Shown here: positions 24,336 through 33,219 of the stretch, piece by piece | How positions within the stretch are numbered: the first letter of the stretch is position 1 | Layout: every line of letters begins with the position of its first letter | Assembly: GCA_963783245.1 (NCBI GenBank) | Contig: CAWAMS010000006.1 | Span: 62,001 to 126,000, forward strand | DNA: 64,000 nucleotides | Source: Bog-473 sp963783245 | GTDB lineage: Bacteria; Actinomycetota; Acidimicrobiia; Acidimicrobiales; RAAP-2 | Direction: 5' to 3' | Position numbers and translations under genes: made by a program | Notes under the pieces: model-generated | What the model saw: only the letters and a program-made list of their open reading frames with translations | The model's database searches: none | Told to the model about the DNA's origin: nothing

Positions 24336-24797
24336 ATGTTGGTTCGCACCGATCCGTTCCGGGAACTCGACCGGGTTGCCTCGCAAGTGTTCGGCACCGT
24401 GGCCCGACCGGCGGCGATGCCGATGGATGCCTGGCGGGACGGCGACACATTCGTCATTGAGTTCGACCTGCCGGCCATCGACCCCGAGCAGGTGGAGCTC
24501 GACGTCGAGCGCAATGTGCTGACCGTCCGCGCCGAGCGCCTCTCTCCCACTGGTCCCAACGTCGAGTTGATCGCCTCGGAACGCCCCCGGGGCATGTTCA
24601 GCCGCCAGGTCATCCTCGGCGACACGCTCGACGCGGACAACATCCGCGCCACATATCGCTCCGGAGTGCTCCGGTTGAACATTCCCGTGGCTGAAAAGGC
24701 AAAGCCACGCAAGATCGCAATCGACGTCCAGCCCGAGGATCGGCACCAGGACGCGATCGACGCCAGGTCCGAGGACCGCCAGGCAGTGAGCGCATAG
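24336..24797 (+). CDS. Small heat-shock protein, Hsp20/HspX-like
   Basis: 153 aa. The alpha-crystallin domain starts near residue 30 (DAWRDGDTFVIEFDLPAIDPEQVELDVERNVLTVRAER) and ends with YRSGVLRLNIPVAEKAKP. This is close to mycobacterial 18-kDa/HspX-type proteins. It is a holdase chaperone. AAGGAGGA precedes the ATG. The C-terminal tail is Asp/Gln-rich. Located opposite a MerR/HspR-like regulator. Confidence 0.92.
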   Translation: MLVRTDPFRELDRVASQVFGTVARPAAMPMDAWRDGDTFVIEFDLPAIDPEQVELDVERNVLTVRAERLSPTGPNVELIASERPRGMFSRQVILGDTLDADNIRATYRSGVLRLNIPVAEKAKPRKIAIDVQPEDRHQDAIDARSEDRQAVSA

Positions 24798-24805
24798 GAA
24801 GGACC

Positions 24806-24848
24806 GCCCGGACGCCGGGGCTACCCGTTCTGGCTCCGGCGTCCGGGC
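24806..24848 (+). terminator. Strong 13-bp hairpin after hsp20
   Basis: GCCCGGACGCCGG (24806-24818), a 17-nt loop, CCGGCGTCCGGGC (24836-24848). It starts 8 nt after the hsp20 stop and ends 25 nt before the next ATG. The stem is perfect and very GC-rich; no T-run follows. It could end hsp20 transcription or protect its mRNA 3' end. Confidence 0.6.
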
Positions 24849-24873
24849 ACGCCGAAACGGAGGGAAGTCGGAT

Positions 24874-25074
24874 ATGGCACATCTGTTCCCACAGGCGCAA
24901 GATGACGATTTGCCCCGTCATTGGACACGTCTTCATGAGCCTCCGCCCCCGATCGCGCGTGTCGCTCGGAATCGGGGGCTCACGCCACTCCATGCGTACC
25001 TCAGACTTCTCGAAGAGGACCGCATCGATTTGAACAACGAGGTACATCAGTTGGGTGTCAAGCCGAGGCAGTGA
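24874..25074 (+). CDS. Small hypothetical protein (66 aa)
   Basis: The ATG is preceded by GGAGGGAAG. The protein is charged with WTRLHEPPPPIARVARNRG and a helical end (HAYLRLLEEDRIDLNNEVHQLG). No family is recognised. It follows hsp20 and its hairpin. It could belong to the same stress locus. Confidence 0.5.
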   Translation: MAHLFPQAQDDDLPRHWTRLHEPPPPIARVARNRGLTPLHAYLRLLEEDRIDLNNEVHQLGVKPRQ

Positions 25075-25171
25075 GCGACCTCGAACAGCTGGCCGCCCCC
25101 GGCCGGGGTAACGACGCGCATGGTGTATCCGGCGATAAGAAAAGCCATCTTCAGAAACGGAGGTGATAGTC

Positions 25172-25561
25172 GTGACGATCACGTCAAACCAATTATCCTT
25201 CGCCACCGACACAGCCGATGTCGACCGGCGTCCGGGATCGAGCGATATCGCATGGGCCGAGCACGCCTACCGCTCTCAGCGGATGGAACCGTCGAACGAG
25301 CGCCGTAGGATGCCCGGCGCCCGCGGGCGTCGGTTGCGGATTCTCGTTGTGACGCTCGCCGGTGTCCTCCTGATGGCCGGACTCGTCGTGGCCATGAGGT
25401 ACGAGGGTTCATCGCCCGCATTCGTCGTACAACGGCCAACTTCGACGCAGGTCGCCACCGCTCCGCAACAATCGATGGCCCGGTCATTTTTGCCCTTTAC
25501 CCCACCCTTGCTCCGTCCTTTCCCGTCCCTACCCCCCACATTCAACACGCCGAATCGGTGA
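25172..25561 (+). CDS. Single-pass membrane protein, unknown
   Basis: 129 aa from GTG 25172; GGAGGT is 7 nt upstream. A cytosolic Arg-rich half precedes one membrane helix (LRILVVTLAGVLLMAGLVVAM), then a Ser/Thr/Pro-rich outer tail (PFTPPLLRPFPSLPPTFN). No family is recognised. The Pro-rich end suggests a wall-spanning linker. Confidence 0.5.
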   Translation: MTITSNQLSFATDTADVDRRPGSSDIAWAEHAYRSQRMEPSNERRRMPGARGRRLRILVVTLAGVLLMAGLVVAMRYEGSSPAFVVQRPTSTQVATAPQQSMARSFLPFTPPLLRPFPSLPPTFNTPNR

Positions 25562-25714
25562 CTGCGGACGCCTGAGTTGGGGACGTGCTCGAACCACCCT
25601 GTCACTGGCTTGGCAAAATGTCTTCCACCTTTGGCAGGACTTGGGGAAGGACGCCCAGGGCTCCAGACGCCAATTCTGCGCGACCGGGACGTCAAAGTGG
25701 TGGACGCGACCTGC

Positions 25715-26071
25715 CTACGCTGCCTGCTGGGGCGGGCGCTCGTCGCCTGACCCGGCGCGAGCGGCCCTGAGCGCGTCGGGCGCCGGGAAGGGCAATGTGT
25801 ACTCCATCCGAGGCCCACCGATTGCCCCGAAGTCCTCCTTCTTGAGCCGGATCAACGTCGGAGATACCTCAACCACGCGCACCCGCTGCCATGTGCCGTC
25901 GTCGAGCCGAAGTTCATACGGATCAGCAAGGTATCCAATGCCCGCCTCATCAAGTGCACGCTCTGGGCTCAGCCAGTCGGTCGCCAACGGACCTCGCACC
26001 TCGATCCCGAACCACCGGCGAGTGCCCACATGGGACCGGCTTGCAGGAACAGGCACGCGGTCATGCGTCAA
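25715..26071 (-). CDS. Conserved hypothetical protein (118 aa)
   Basis: A compact beta-rich segment, ADPYELRLDDGTWQRVRVVEV then LKKEDFGAIGGPRMEY, is reminiscent of short uncharacterised actinobacterial proteins. No catalytic motif is evident. No strong ribosome-binding site precedes ATG 26071, so the start is open. Confidence 0.5.
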   Translation of the reverse strand: MTHDRVPVPASRSHVGTRRWFGIEVRGPLATDWLSPERALDEAGIGYLADPYELRLDDGTWQRVRVVEVSPTLIRLKKEDFGAIGGPRMEYTLPFPAPDALRAARAGSGDERPPQQAA

Positions 26072-26180
26072 GAACGGACGACCCCCAGTATCTGCGTGCG
26101 CTCAGAGGGGGTCTGGCGTCTCGTTCTGTACGCCTGCGAACCGGCGGGGTGATCGGTTGGAGACGCCAGTGCGGGATTCG

Positions 26181-27770
26181 TCAACTGGCTCGGCGCCGGG
26201 CACGTAGCACGACATCCTCGATGTGGTGTGAAGCGGAGGCGGCCCCCGCCGGACGAGGTCGCTTCTCGTTGACTTCGATGTCCCATGTTGATGAGTCGGT
26301 GAGCGCAGCTGCGAAATCATCGGTCCGTAGGTAGGCATCCGGGTCAAACGGCATGGTGTGGGCTGGGGCACTGACCGGCGCGCGCATGGCGTCCAGATCG
26401 TGACCCACGATGAGCAGTGTGCCACCAGGAGCTACTGCGTTCAGAAGGTTGCGCACCCCGCGGCAATCGGGCGTGCGCGGAATCGACGCGTAGTGCGCCG
26501 ATACGAGATCGAACGCATCGGTTCCGAACGCATTGAGAGCATTCGCGTCCATGTGAAGGCGCCCGACGTGGAGCCCCTGACGCGTGGCCTCGGCGTCGAT
26601 TCGATCCAGCGCCCGCTGCGAGATATCACTCGCTGTCACCTGCCAACCTTGCCGGGCGAGCCACAGCGCGTCACCGCCTTCGCCGGCGCCGACGTCGAGT
26701 GCTCGGCCCGGGGTCAGTCCGCTGATCTCGTTGACCATTGTGCCGTTCGGGTTGCCGCTCCAGAGCTGCTCTCCCCCGTAGCGATGATCCCAATCGGCCT
26801 CGTTCGCTGATGGGCGCGCTGTGGCTCGGAGGTCGTCGTCGGCAAGACTGAAGCTGATCATGGCTCCGACCCGGCTGCCGTTCGCGGCGGCCTGCAACAC
26901 CTGCTGGCTCGGATCGGTCACGTTGCCGGCTGCATAGAGGCCGGGGACGACTGTTTCGCCGGTCGCGTCGGTCTCCACGAAGTCGCCGAGTCCGCTCGGG
27001 TGCGCCACTGGTTGGAGGCCGAGCGGAACGAACGGCTCAGCGCGTGCCCTGAAGCGGGGACCGACTACGACAGCGTCGGTGTCGATGCGTTCGTGGTCGA
27101 CCAGCTCAACCGCCTCGACGTGGCCGTCAGGGCCGCGCACGATCTGGCGCACCGTCTCGAAGCGGACGTCCACGCCAGCAGCTCGAAGGGCGTCGAGCTC
27201 GACGTCCTTCACGTCGATTCGGCCGTGGAGCACCACGGTGAGCCGGCTGGTCAGCTGGCGGAAAAGTACGGTGGTGTGCAACCCCATCGAGTGGGTGACG
27301 ATCTGAACCATGCGCTGATCCCGAAACTCGAAGCCATGGCAGAACGGACAGTGAATGACGTCGCGTCCCCAGCCTTCGGCAAGTCCGTCGATCTCTGGCA
27401 GCACGTCCACCAAGCCCGTGGCGACGAGCACCCGGCGTGCGACGATGTGATGACCGCTGTCGAGTTCGACTCGGAAGCGATCGCCGTTGGTCCGGGTGAC
27501 AACGCTTACGTGACCGGCGAGAATCTCGCCGCCATAGCTTCGGACCTCCTCGCGACCCGTGGCGGCCAACTCCGATGGTGGAAACCCTTCTCGGCTGAGG
27601 TAACCGTGGATGTGGGCTGCAGGAGCGTTGCGGGGCTCACCCGCGTCGACGACGATCACCGACCGGCGTTGGCGGCCCAGTTGGAGTACAGCGGCTAGTC
27701 CAGCGCCGGATCCGCCGACGACAGCGACATCGCAGTGCCGTTCGATGATTTGGGGGACGTGGTCTGTCAT
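26181..27770 (-). CDS. Thioredoxin reductase-like oxidoreductase fused to a SAM methyltransferase
   Basis: 529 aa. Residues 1-315: FAD motif VVGGSGAGLAA (18-26), redox CPFC at 141-144 (HCPFCHGFE), and the late FAD motif GLYAAGNVTDPS. This is the TrxB/dithiol oxidase group in which CPFC is known from gliotoxin- and holomycin-protecting enzymes. Residues 325-529: methyltransferase with WDHRYGGEQLWSGNPN, ALDVGAGEGGDALWLARQG (motif I) and FDLVSAHY. An oxidase plus methyltransferase acting on dithiols is plausible (inference). Divergent from an XRE-cupin regulator, with an inverted repeat in between. Confidence 0.9.
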   Translation of the reverse strand: MTDHVPQIIERHCDVAVVGGSGAGLAAVLQLGRQRRSVIVVDAGEPRNAPAAHIHGYLSREGFPPSELAATGREEVRSYGGEILAGHVSVVTRTNGDRFRVELDSGHHIVARRVLVATGLVDVLPEIDGLAEGWGRDVIHCPFCHGFEFRDQRMVQIVTHSMGLHTTVLFRQLTSRLTVVLHGRIDVKDVELDALRAAGVDVRFETVRQIVRGPDGHVEAVELVDHERIDTDAVVVGPRFRARAEPFVPLGLQPVAHPSGLGDFVETDATGETVVPGLYAAGNVTDPSQQVLQAAANGSRVGAMISFSLADDDLRATARPSANEADWDHRYGGEQLWSGNPNGTMVNEISGLTPGRALDVGAGEGGDALWLARQGWQVTASDISQRALDRIDAEATRQGLHVGRLHMDANALNAFGTDAFDLVSAHYASIPRTPDCRGVRNLLNAVAPGGTLLIVGHDLDAMRAPVSAPAHTMPFDPDAYLRTDDFAAALTDSSTWDIEVNEKRPRPAGAASASHHIEDVVLRARRRAS

Positions 27771-27798
27771 GCACCTAGCGTACGGTCTAGGGTTAGAA

Positions 27799-27816
27799 CT
27801 GCAAGCATTGTTGCAG
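27799..27816. promoter_or_regulatory. Candidate operator CTGCAA-N6-TTGCAG
   Basis: Perfect 6-bp inverted repeat in the 70-nt gap between the fusion gene (start 27770) and the XRE-cupin gene (start 27841). A TTGCA...CGCAA half-site overlaps to its right. Placement fits autoregulation by the XRE protein. Confidence 0.5.
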
Positions 27817-27840
27817 AATTCGCAAGACTCCCGAGGACAA

Positions 27841-28434
27841 ATGGCTGAGCCAAACGAGATCGATCATGTAGTTCGCACCCGACTGCGGAGCCTTCGCAAC
27901 ACGCTGGGTCTGTCCCTCGACGAGCTTGCCGCTCGCACCCACCTGAGTCCCTCCACTATCAGTAGGGTCGAGACCGGGAAGCGGACGATCAGCCTCGACA
28001 TCCTGCTGCCTCTGGCAGCGGCTCTCCAGGTCGACCTCGACGCGCTTCTCGACATGCGCCGCGACGAGGACGTGGTGATCCATCCGACGCCGAGCAGCTC
28101 GGGCGAGCGGACGACATGGATGCTGAGCCGCCCGACGGGCAGGACGCTTGCGATCAAAGTTCGACTGGAACCGACCGACAGGGCGGCAGAGCAGCAGGTA
28201 CACCCCGGTCACGATTGGTTCTTCGTCGTCGAAGGACGAGTGCGTCTGTTGCTCGGTGACCGCGAGATCACCGTCGAGACGGGAGAGGCCGCCGAGTTCA
28301 CCACCATGACACCGCACGCCGTCGCGGCTTTCGATGAGCCCGCCGAACTCATAATGATCTTCGACCGCGACGGCCAGCGCGCCCACATCCACCACGAAAA
28401 CCAGCGGCCATCCGAGGACGGAACCCCGTCGTAA
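27841..28434 (+). CDS. XRE-family regulator with C-terminal cupin domain
   Basis: 197 aa from ATG 27841. HTH (residues about 8-65): VRTRLRSLRNTLGLSLDELAARTHLSPSTISRVETGKR. Cupin (about 110-185): HPGHDWFFVVEGRVRLLLGDREITVETGEAAEFTTMTPHAV. Such regulators bind a small ligand or metal in the cupin. Being divergent from the oxidoreductase-methyltransferase gene, it probably represses or activates it. The ligand is unknown. Confidence 0.88.
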   Translation: MAEPNEIDHVVRTRLRSLRNTLGLSLDELAARTHLSPSTISRVETGKRTISLDILLPLAAALQVDLDALLDMRRDEDVVIHPTPSSSGERTTWMLSRPTGRTLAIKVRLEPTDRAAEQQVHPGHDWFFVVEGRVRLLLGDREITVETGEAAEFTTMTPHAVAAFDEPAELIMIFDRDGQRAHIHHENQRPSEDGTPS

Positions 28435-28496
28435 TCGCCACCTTCGCGGTAGTCGGCCACCACGTCCACCCGGTCCGCCTCGCGGCGATGCGCTGA

Positions 28497-28518
28497 TCGT
28501 CAGTTCTAGAACTGACGA
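28497..28518. promoter_or_regulatory. 22-bp perfect palindrome
   Basis: Left half TCGTCAGTTCT (28497-28507) is followed directly by its reverse complement AGAACTGACGA (28508-28518). No loop. It lies 62 nt after the XRE-cupin stop, and 2 nt before a dispersed repeat. It could be a dimer-binding operator or the end of a mobile element. The rest of 28435-28710 holds no gene. Confidence 0.5.
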
Positions 28519-28520
28519 CC

Positions 28521-28566
28521 GGCAAGTCATCCTGGAGGAGAGGCCCTAGAGCCCGCTAGCGGATCC
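28521..28566 (+). repeat. Dispersed 46-bp repeat, copy 1
   Basis: It contains TCATCCTGGA, AGGCCC, GAGCCCG and TAGCGGATCC in the same order as 37162-37208, with five substitutions and one-base indels. Both copies have the same orientation. It has no coding potential that explains it. Origin unknown. Confidence 0.6.
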
Positions 28567-28710
28567 TCTTTCGGGACACGGAGCGATCCGAACTGCTTGC
28601 GGGAGCCAGCAAGAGGCCCAGTGTCGAAATAGATCACAATCCCTCAGCCGGGAGTGTTCAGGGCTGCCCAACGATGGCACCTTCTGGCCAGATCCGACAA
28701 ACTATGACAC

Positions 28711-29466
28711 GTGACGTGGGAGACCGAACGAGCAGTCTGGGAGGACTTTAATGCAGCGGTCCATGGGCGCCTCAGGCTTGATTTGATAGACCGGCGCCTG
28801 GCCGGGCTCGACCTAGCAACCGGCGCCGCCGTCTTAGATGTCGGATGCGGCACCGGGGAGTCCGCTGTTCTCTTGGGACTGCGTGGTGCAAAGGTGACGG
28901 TCATGGACCACTCACCCGCCATGCTGCGAGCGGCGACGCAGCGTGCGGAGGACGCCGGTATCAGGTGGGTGGCTATCGAAGGCGATGCGGCCGAACTCGG
29001 ACAAAGCAGTCTCGGTTCGTTTGATGTAATCCTCTGCCACAACGTGTTGGCTTACATCTCCGACGGAGAAGAGGTCGTTAGAGCGATGAGTGATCGACTG
29101 AACGCCCATGGCAGGATTTCGCTGGTCGTCTCCAACTCTCTGGGTGAACCGATACGTTTTGCCCTAGAGGATCACGACCTTGCGGAAGCACTGCACTGGG
29201 CTACTGAACGTCCCCAGCTACGCCAGGGCAACACCTTCGACCACCAGATGCGACTGCACAAACGGACCGAGCTGACCCAATGGGTTGAGCGTTCGGGTCT
29301 GCGGGTGGAAGCAGTTTCGGGAATCAACGTCATCGCCCCTTACTTGGAAAGCGATTTCAAGGAGGCGAACTATCAGAACGTGATCGAGCTTGAAGCGGCA
29401 CTTGGCGCACAGCCTGCCTACGTAGACATGGCAGTTCACCTCCATCTGATGGCGGTCAACGGGTAG
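28711..29466 (+). CDS. Class I SAM-dependent methyltransferase (SmtA/CmoM-like)
   Basis: 251 aa from GTG 28711. Motif I AVLDVGCGTGESAVLLGLRG, motif IV FDVILCHNVLAYI, and DGEEVVRAMSDRL. WETERAVWEDFNAA near the start recalls SmtA/CmoM-type proteins that carboxymethylate or methylate tRNA in other bacteria, but this is not sure. No obvious ribosome-binding site. First gene right of the palindrome and repeat. Confidence 0.85.
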   Translation: MTWETERAVWEDFNAAVHGRLRLDLIDRRLAGLDLATGAAVLDVGCGTGESAVLLGLRGAKVTVMDHSPAMLRAATQRAEDAGIRWVAIEGDAAELGQSSLGSFDVILCHNVLAYISDGEEVVRAMSDRLNAHGRISLVVSNSLGEPIRFALEDHDLAEALHWATERPQLRQGNTFDHQMRLHKRTELTQWVERSGLRVEAVSGINVIAPYLESDFKEANYQNVIELEAALGAQPAYVDMAVHLHLMAVNG

Positions 29467-29646
29467 GCGTCTTTCGCTGGCGACAATGGAGCGGGTATGA
29501 CAGAAGTGCCGATTCACGGGCGCAGCATCCAACGTCTTCGAGTGGCGAGGCGGTCGCGCTCGTGTGGACGCCGGAGGTGCTCGAAGTTATTGCTATGTCC
29601 AGAAAATCGGGACTTATTCCTCTATTGAGAAAGGCACTAGAAGGGT

Positions 29647-29681
29647 ATTGTTCTGACTCCGGCGTAAGAGAGGAGAACAAT
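29647..29681. promoter_or_regulatory. Inverted repeat upstream of the Ig-like/propeller gene
   Basis: ATTGTTCT (29647-29654) and AGAACAAT (29674-29681), perfect 8-bp arms with a 19-nt spacer, about 76 nt before the ATG at 29757. Possible operator or leader hairpin. Confidence 0.35.
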
Positions 29682-29756
29682 GCCCAGGGTTCCGTGGGCC
29701 TGTTCGATAAGCCTCCCCCGGAGACAAACCTCTTCAGTTGCACGAGGAGTCCCTCA

Positions 29757-32117
29757 ATGAGCCCACTCATTCGAAGACGAGCTCTTGGAATTCTTCGACG
29801 ATGTCTGAGGGCTGGAACCGGATTTCTACTGGTGTCACTTTCGGTGGCCGCGCTCTATCCCTCGAGCTCGGCGCAGGCGGCTCAAGCCACAAACTTCTCG
29901 GTCTTGGTCAACGGATCGACATCGGCAACGATGCCAACGACGGGCACTGCGACGCTGTCGGTATCCGGCTTCCCCTCCACAACGGCCGGCGTCGTTACCT
30001 TTGAAGTGGATGGAGACACGAACTGCTTTATCGACCTGACTGGTAAACCAAATGAGGGCACCAGCTGTTCGGCCGATCCGCTTCCGGGACCGGGCACATA
30101 CGCCTTCACGGCGACGTTCTATGGCCCCGATGACAATGGAGATATCTATGATTTAACGTCGTCAAACTCGGCGACACTGACGATAAGTGGGCAGACAAGC
30201 TTCACAATTGCGGTCAACGGCTCCTCCTCGGCGATGATTGTTCCGGGTGGCACTGCGGACCTTACGTTGGTGGGGCTACCATTCTCGGTCGCAGGACCAG
30301 TTACGTATTCCGCAAATGGAACGGTCATTTGCACTGATGACCTGACTGTCAACGAACAGCAGGGCTGTTATAGCTCACCGTCACTGCCAGTGGGAACGTA
30401 CTCGATCACTGCGACATTCACCGATACCGACGGGGTCTATTCGGGGTCAACCTCATCGAATACGGTCACCCTGATCGTCAGTACTCAGACAAACTTCACT
30501 ATCTCAATTCTCAATTCTCAGTCGATCCCCGCATCGACGCTGTGGATCACTTCCAATTCTTCCGTGACTCTGTCAGAAACCGGATTGCCATCCACGGCAA
30601 TCGGGGTGGTGACTTTCAGCGCGAACGGAATTGTCCTCTGTTCGGTCGGTTTGACGGCCGGGTTCGAAGAAGCAACAGGTTGCGCGCCCTTAATACAAGC
30701 AGGAACAGACTACGTAATCACAGCAACGTTCACTGATAGCAACGGCGCTCTCTTGGATTCGACCTCGTCAAACTCCGTGAATCTAAACGTCTATCCGGAC
30801 GGCGGAGGATCGCCATCGACGAACTTCACGATTACCGTCAACAACTCCTCATCGGGAGCGATCACGGCCGGAGAAAGCGCCACGTTGGCAGAAGTAGGAC
30901 TGCCGTCGATAGCGACGGGAACGGTGACATTCAGCGGAAACGGATACGACCTCTGTACGATCAGCTTGACTGGTCAGACCAATGAACCAACGACCTGCTT
31001 GAGTTCGCCCTCGCTCGGGGTAGGAGACTATGACATTGGTGCTGAGTTTAACGATCCGAGCGAGAGCTTCGTTGATTCGATCTCGTCAAACACGCTCACG
31101 CTTGGGGTCAGTCCTCTTGGATCACCGACGAGCCCTACCACGAGCCCGACCACCTCGCCTTCTCCGGGAGCACAGACGAGCCCTACCACGAGCCCGACCA
31201 CCTCGCCTTCTCCGGGAGCACCGACGAGTCCTACCACGAGCCCGACCACCTCGCCTTCTCCGGGAGCACCGACGAGTCCTACTACCACCAGCCCGACCAC
31301 CTCTACTCCTCCGGTCGACCAAGGGGCGAAGGAGGGATACGACCTGGTTGGCTCTGATGGCGGGATCTTCACATTCGGGTCGGCGCCCTTCTACGGTTCG
31401 ACTGGCGCATTGAAGTTGCAGCGTCCAGTGGTCGGGATCACGCCAACCTCTGATCACGGGGGCTATTGGTTGGTCGCGTCTGACGGGGGCATCTTCTCCT
31501 TCGGTGATGCAACGTTCTACGGCTCGATCCCGGGTCTCGGTTTCGCCCCGGCAGGATCGTCCAGTCCCAAGCGATTGAATGCCCCGATAGTTGGGATCGT
31601 CCCCTCGGCCGACGGTGGTGGATACTTCATGGTGGCTTCCGACGGGGGCGTCTTCACTTTTGGCGACGCCAAATTCGAAGGTTCGTGTCCAGGTATCGGT
31701 GGGTGTTCGGGTGCGGCTGTAGCCGTGATGCCTGACGCCAGCGGGAACGGATACTGGCTGGTCACCGCCACCGGACATGTCTACGCCTTCGGCGACGCTG
31801 TCACCACCTACGGGGCGCCCGGACCACAGAGCATGCTGGTGACCTCGGCGATGCGTACCGCCGACGGCGGGGGCTATTGGATTCTCTTCGCTAATGGCGT
31901 CGTCGATGCTTATGGCGACGCCCTGAACCTTGGTGGCCCTACTGGTTCAGTCACCGCTCTTGATCCGGCAACGACCATCTTTGCCACTTTCGACGGCGGA
32001 GGATACTGGGTGGCATCGGCAAATGGGTCCGTGTTTTCGTACGGTGACGCGCCTTACGACGGGGGAACGTCAGGTATGCACCTGAACGGGCCAATCATCG
32101 CTGCAAGCGGGTGGTAA
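29757..32117 (+). CDS. Secreted Ig-like protein with Thr/Ser/Pro linker and six-repeat propeller module
   Basis: 786 aa. ATG 29757 follows GAGGAG at 8 nt; the long frame before it is not used. A signal peptide (FLLVSLSVAALYPSSSAQA) leads to four Ig-like units of about 90-105 aa, each opening with T-x-F-(S/T)-I/V-x-V-N-x-S. A linker (about residues 457-521) repeats TSPTTSPTTSPSPGAP. The C-terminus has six repeats centred on GYDLVGSDGG, GYWLVASDGG, GYFMVASDGG, GYWLVTATGH, GYWILFANG and GYWVASANGS. It appears less GC-rich than its neighbours, hinting at a different history. Likely surface-displayed. Confidence 0.78.
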   Translation: MSPLIRRRALGILRRCLRAGTGFLLVSLSVAALYPSSSAQAAQATNFSVLVNGSTSATMPTTGTATLSVSGFPSTTAGVVTFEVDGDTNCFIDLTGKPNEGTSCSADPLPGPGTYAFTATFYGPDDNGDIYDLTSSNSATLTISGQTSFTIAVNGSSSAMIVPGGTADLTLVGLPFSVAGPVTYSANGTVICTDDLTVNEQQGCYSSPSLPVGTYSITATFTDTDGVYSGSTSSNTVTLIVSTQTNFTISILNSQSIPASTLWITSNSSVTLSETGLPSTAIGVVTFSANGIVLCSVGLTAGFEEATGCAPLIQAGTDYVITATFTDSNGALLDSTSSNSVNLNVYPDGGGSPSTNFTITVNNSSSGAITAGESATLAEVGLPSIATGTVTFSGNGYDLCTISLTGQTNEPTTCLSSPSLGVGDYDIGAEFNDPSESFVDSISSNTLTLGVSPLGSPTSPTTSPTTSPSPGAQTSPTTSPTTSPSPGAPTSPTTSPTTSPSPGAPTSPTTTSPTTSTPPVDQGAKEGYDLVGSDGGIFTFGSAPFYGSTGALKLQRPVVGITPTSDHGGYWLVASDGGIFSFGDATFYGSIPGLGFAPAGSSSPKRLNAPIVGIVPSADGGGYFMVASDGGVFTFGDAKFEGSCPGIGGCSGAAVAVMPDASGNGYWLVTATGHVYAFGDAVTTYGAPGPQSMLVTSAMRTADGGGYWILFANGVVDAYGDALNLGGPTGSVTALDPATTIFATFDGGGYWVASANGSVFSYGDAPYDGGTSGMHLNGPIIAASGW
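31128..31320 (+). repeat. 48-bp tandem repeats encoding a Thr/Ser/Pro linker
   Basis: Units begin at 31128, 31176, 31224 and 31272 (the last partial). Each encodes 16 residues of TSPTTSPTTSPSPGAP type, joining the Ig-like part to the propeller. Copy number could vary between strains. Confidence 0.85.
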
Positions 32118-32172
32118 AGGGTCTCTGCCCATATAACGTTAATGACACACCAATCCCCGCAGCACCGAAGCA

Positions 32173-33219
32173 TTATGTCCGCTCAAGGATCCTCATCCGG
32201 TACTGCTCAGCTGGTTCTCGGACCGTCGGCCGGGTGCCCGCAGGAGATCGTTGCCCCCGCACCGATAACTGGTTGGCGATGTTGATGGATCGGTGGATCG
32301 GCACTTGTCCGCAAACGACATTTCCGCCACTTCCGGGCAATGGCACATTTGCCTCGGTCTGCCAGAGCGCGTCGCCCAGGACAGTTCTGATGTGCCACGC
32401 CATCACTCGCTGGAGGTCCAGCGTCCGTCCGTTGAGCTGCTCGTAACGGCGGACGACTTCGCGAAAGAGATCGACAGTGTCTGCGACGCCAGGGATATAT
32501 CGGAAGTCGAACGCCGGGTCTCCCACCCCGGCGGACTCGAAGTCCGCCACAAGTTGTAGGGCGCCGTTCGTCGGGTCCCACACAATGTTGTAACCGTGAA
32601 GATCGCCGTGAAGCATCGAGGTGGTGGAAGGTGCCGCCAGGACCGCATCAACCCAATCGCACCACTGGTCGACGAGCACCTGCTGAGGGACGCTCACGAA
32701 CCTTCCGAATCTGGCCCTAATCTCGCTGGTGGTCGCCTGAGGTTCAGGCATCTCCAGCCTGATCCCGTCCCTTTGTACCGCAGCGAGGGTTGCTTGATCG
32801 TGGAGGAGAGACAGGAAGCCAGCCAGGCCCTCGATGAGCCGGAGTTTTCGCTTTCCCGATACCTCGCTCGCCATTTCCCAGCTCAAGGGTTCTCCAGGGA
32901 CCAGCCTGGTGACGAGCATCGCGGGGTCTCTGGTCATCGCCACCAATCGCGGAATGGCGAGACCACCGCGTGCGCCAGCCAGCGCCTCCAAAACGCGTCC
33001 CTCGTGAACAATCCGGCGGGCCGGGGGCTCAGACCAAGCGAACTTTACGACGTGGACCCCGTCGAGGACGGCGCTGCCCTGGAAGAAGCGAGGGTCACTG
33101 GTGATGACGCGATCGTTGAACACTAGGGACCGCCGCCGAAGATCGGGCATTACGTGCCCGATGGCGCGGCGAACCTCCTCCGGCGAAGGGGAGGTCAACC
33201 AGCCGAGGGACGAAGTCAT
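32173..33219 (-). CDS. Aminoglycoside phosphotransferase (APH)-family kinase
   Basis: 348 aa from ATG 33219 with CGGAGA upstream. Kinase-fold motifs are HGDLHGYNIV (catalytic loop, Asp in HGD), DFESAGVGDPAFD (metal-binding Asp) and VVKFAW for the ATP-binding Lys. Members phosphorylate antibiotics, choline, homoserine or sugars; the substrate is not predictable. A decayed relative lies immediately upstream (33449-33885). Confidence 0.85.
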   Translation of the reverse strand: MTSSLGWLTSPSPEEVRRAIGHVMPDLRRRSLVFNDRVITSDPRFFQGSAVLDGVHVVKFAWSEPPARRIVHEGRVLEALAGARGGLAIPRLVAMTRDPAMLVTRLVPGEPLSWEMASEVSGKRKLRLIEGLAGFLSLLHDQATLAAVQRDGIRLEMPEPQATTSEIRARFGRFVSVPQQVLVDQWCDWVDAVLAAPSTTSMLHGDLHGYNIVWDPTNGALQLVADFESAGVGDPAFDFRYIPGVADTVDLFREVVRRYEQLNGRTLDLQRVMAWHIRTVLGDALWQTEANVPLPGSGGNVVCGQVPIHRSINIANQLSVRGQRSPAGTRPTVREPAEQYRMRILERT

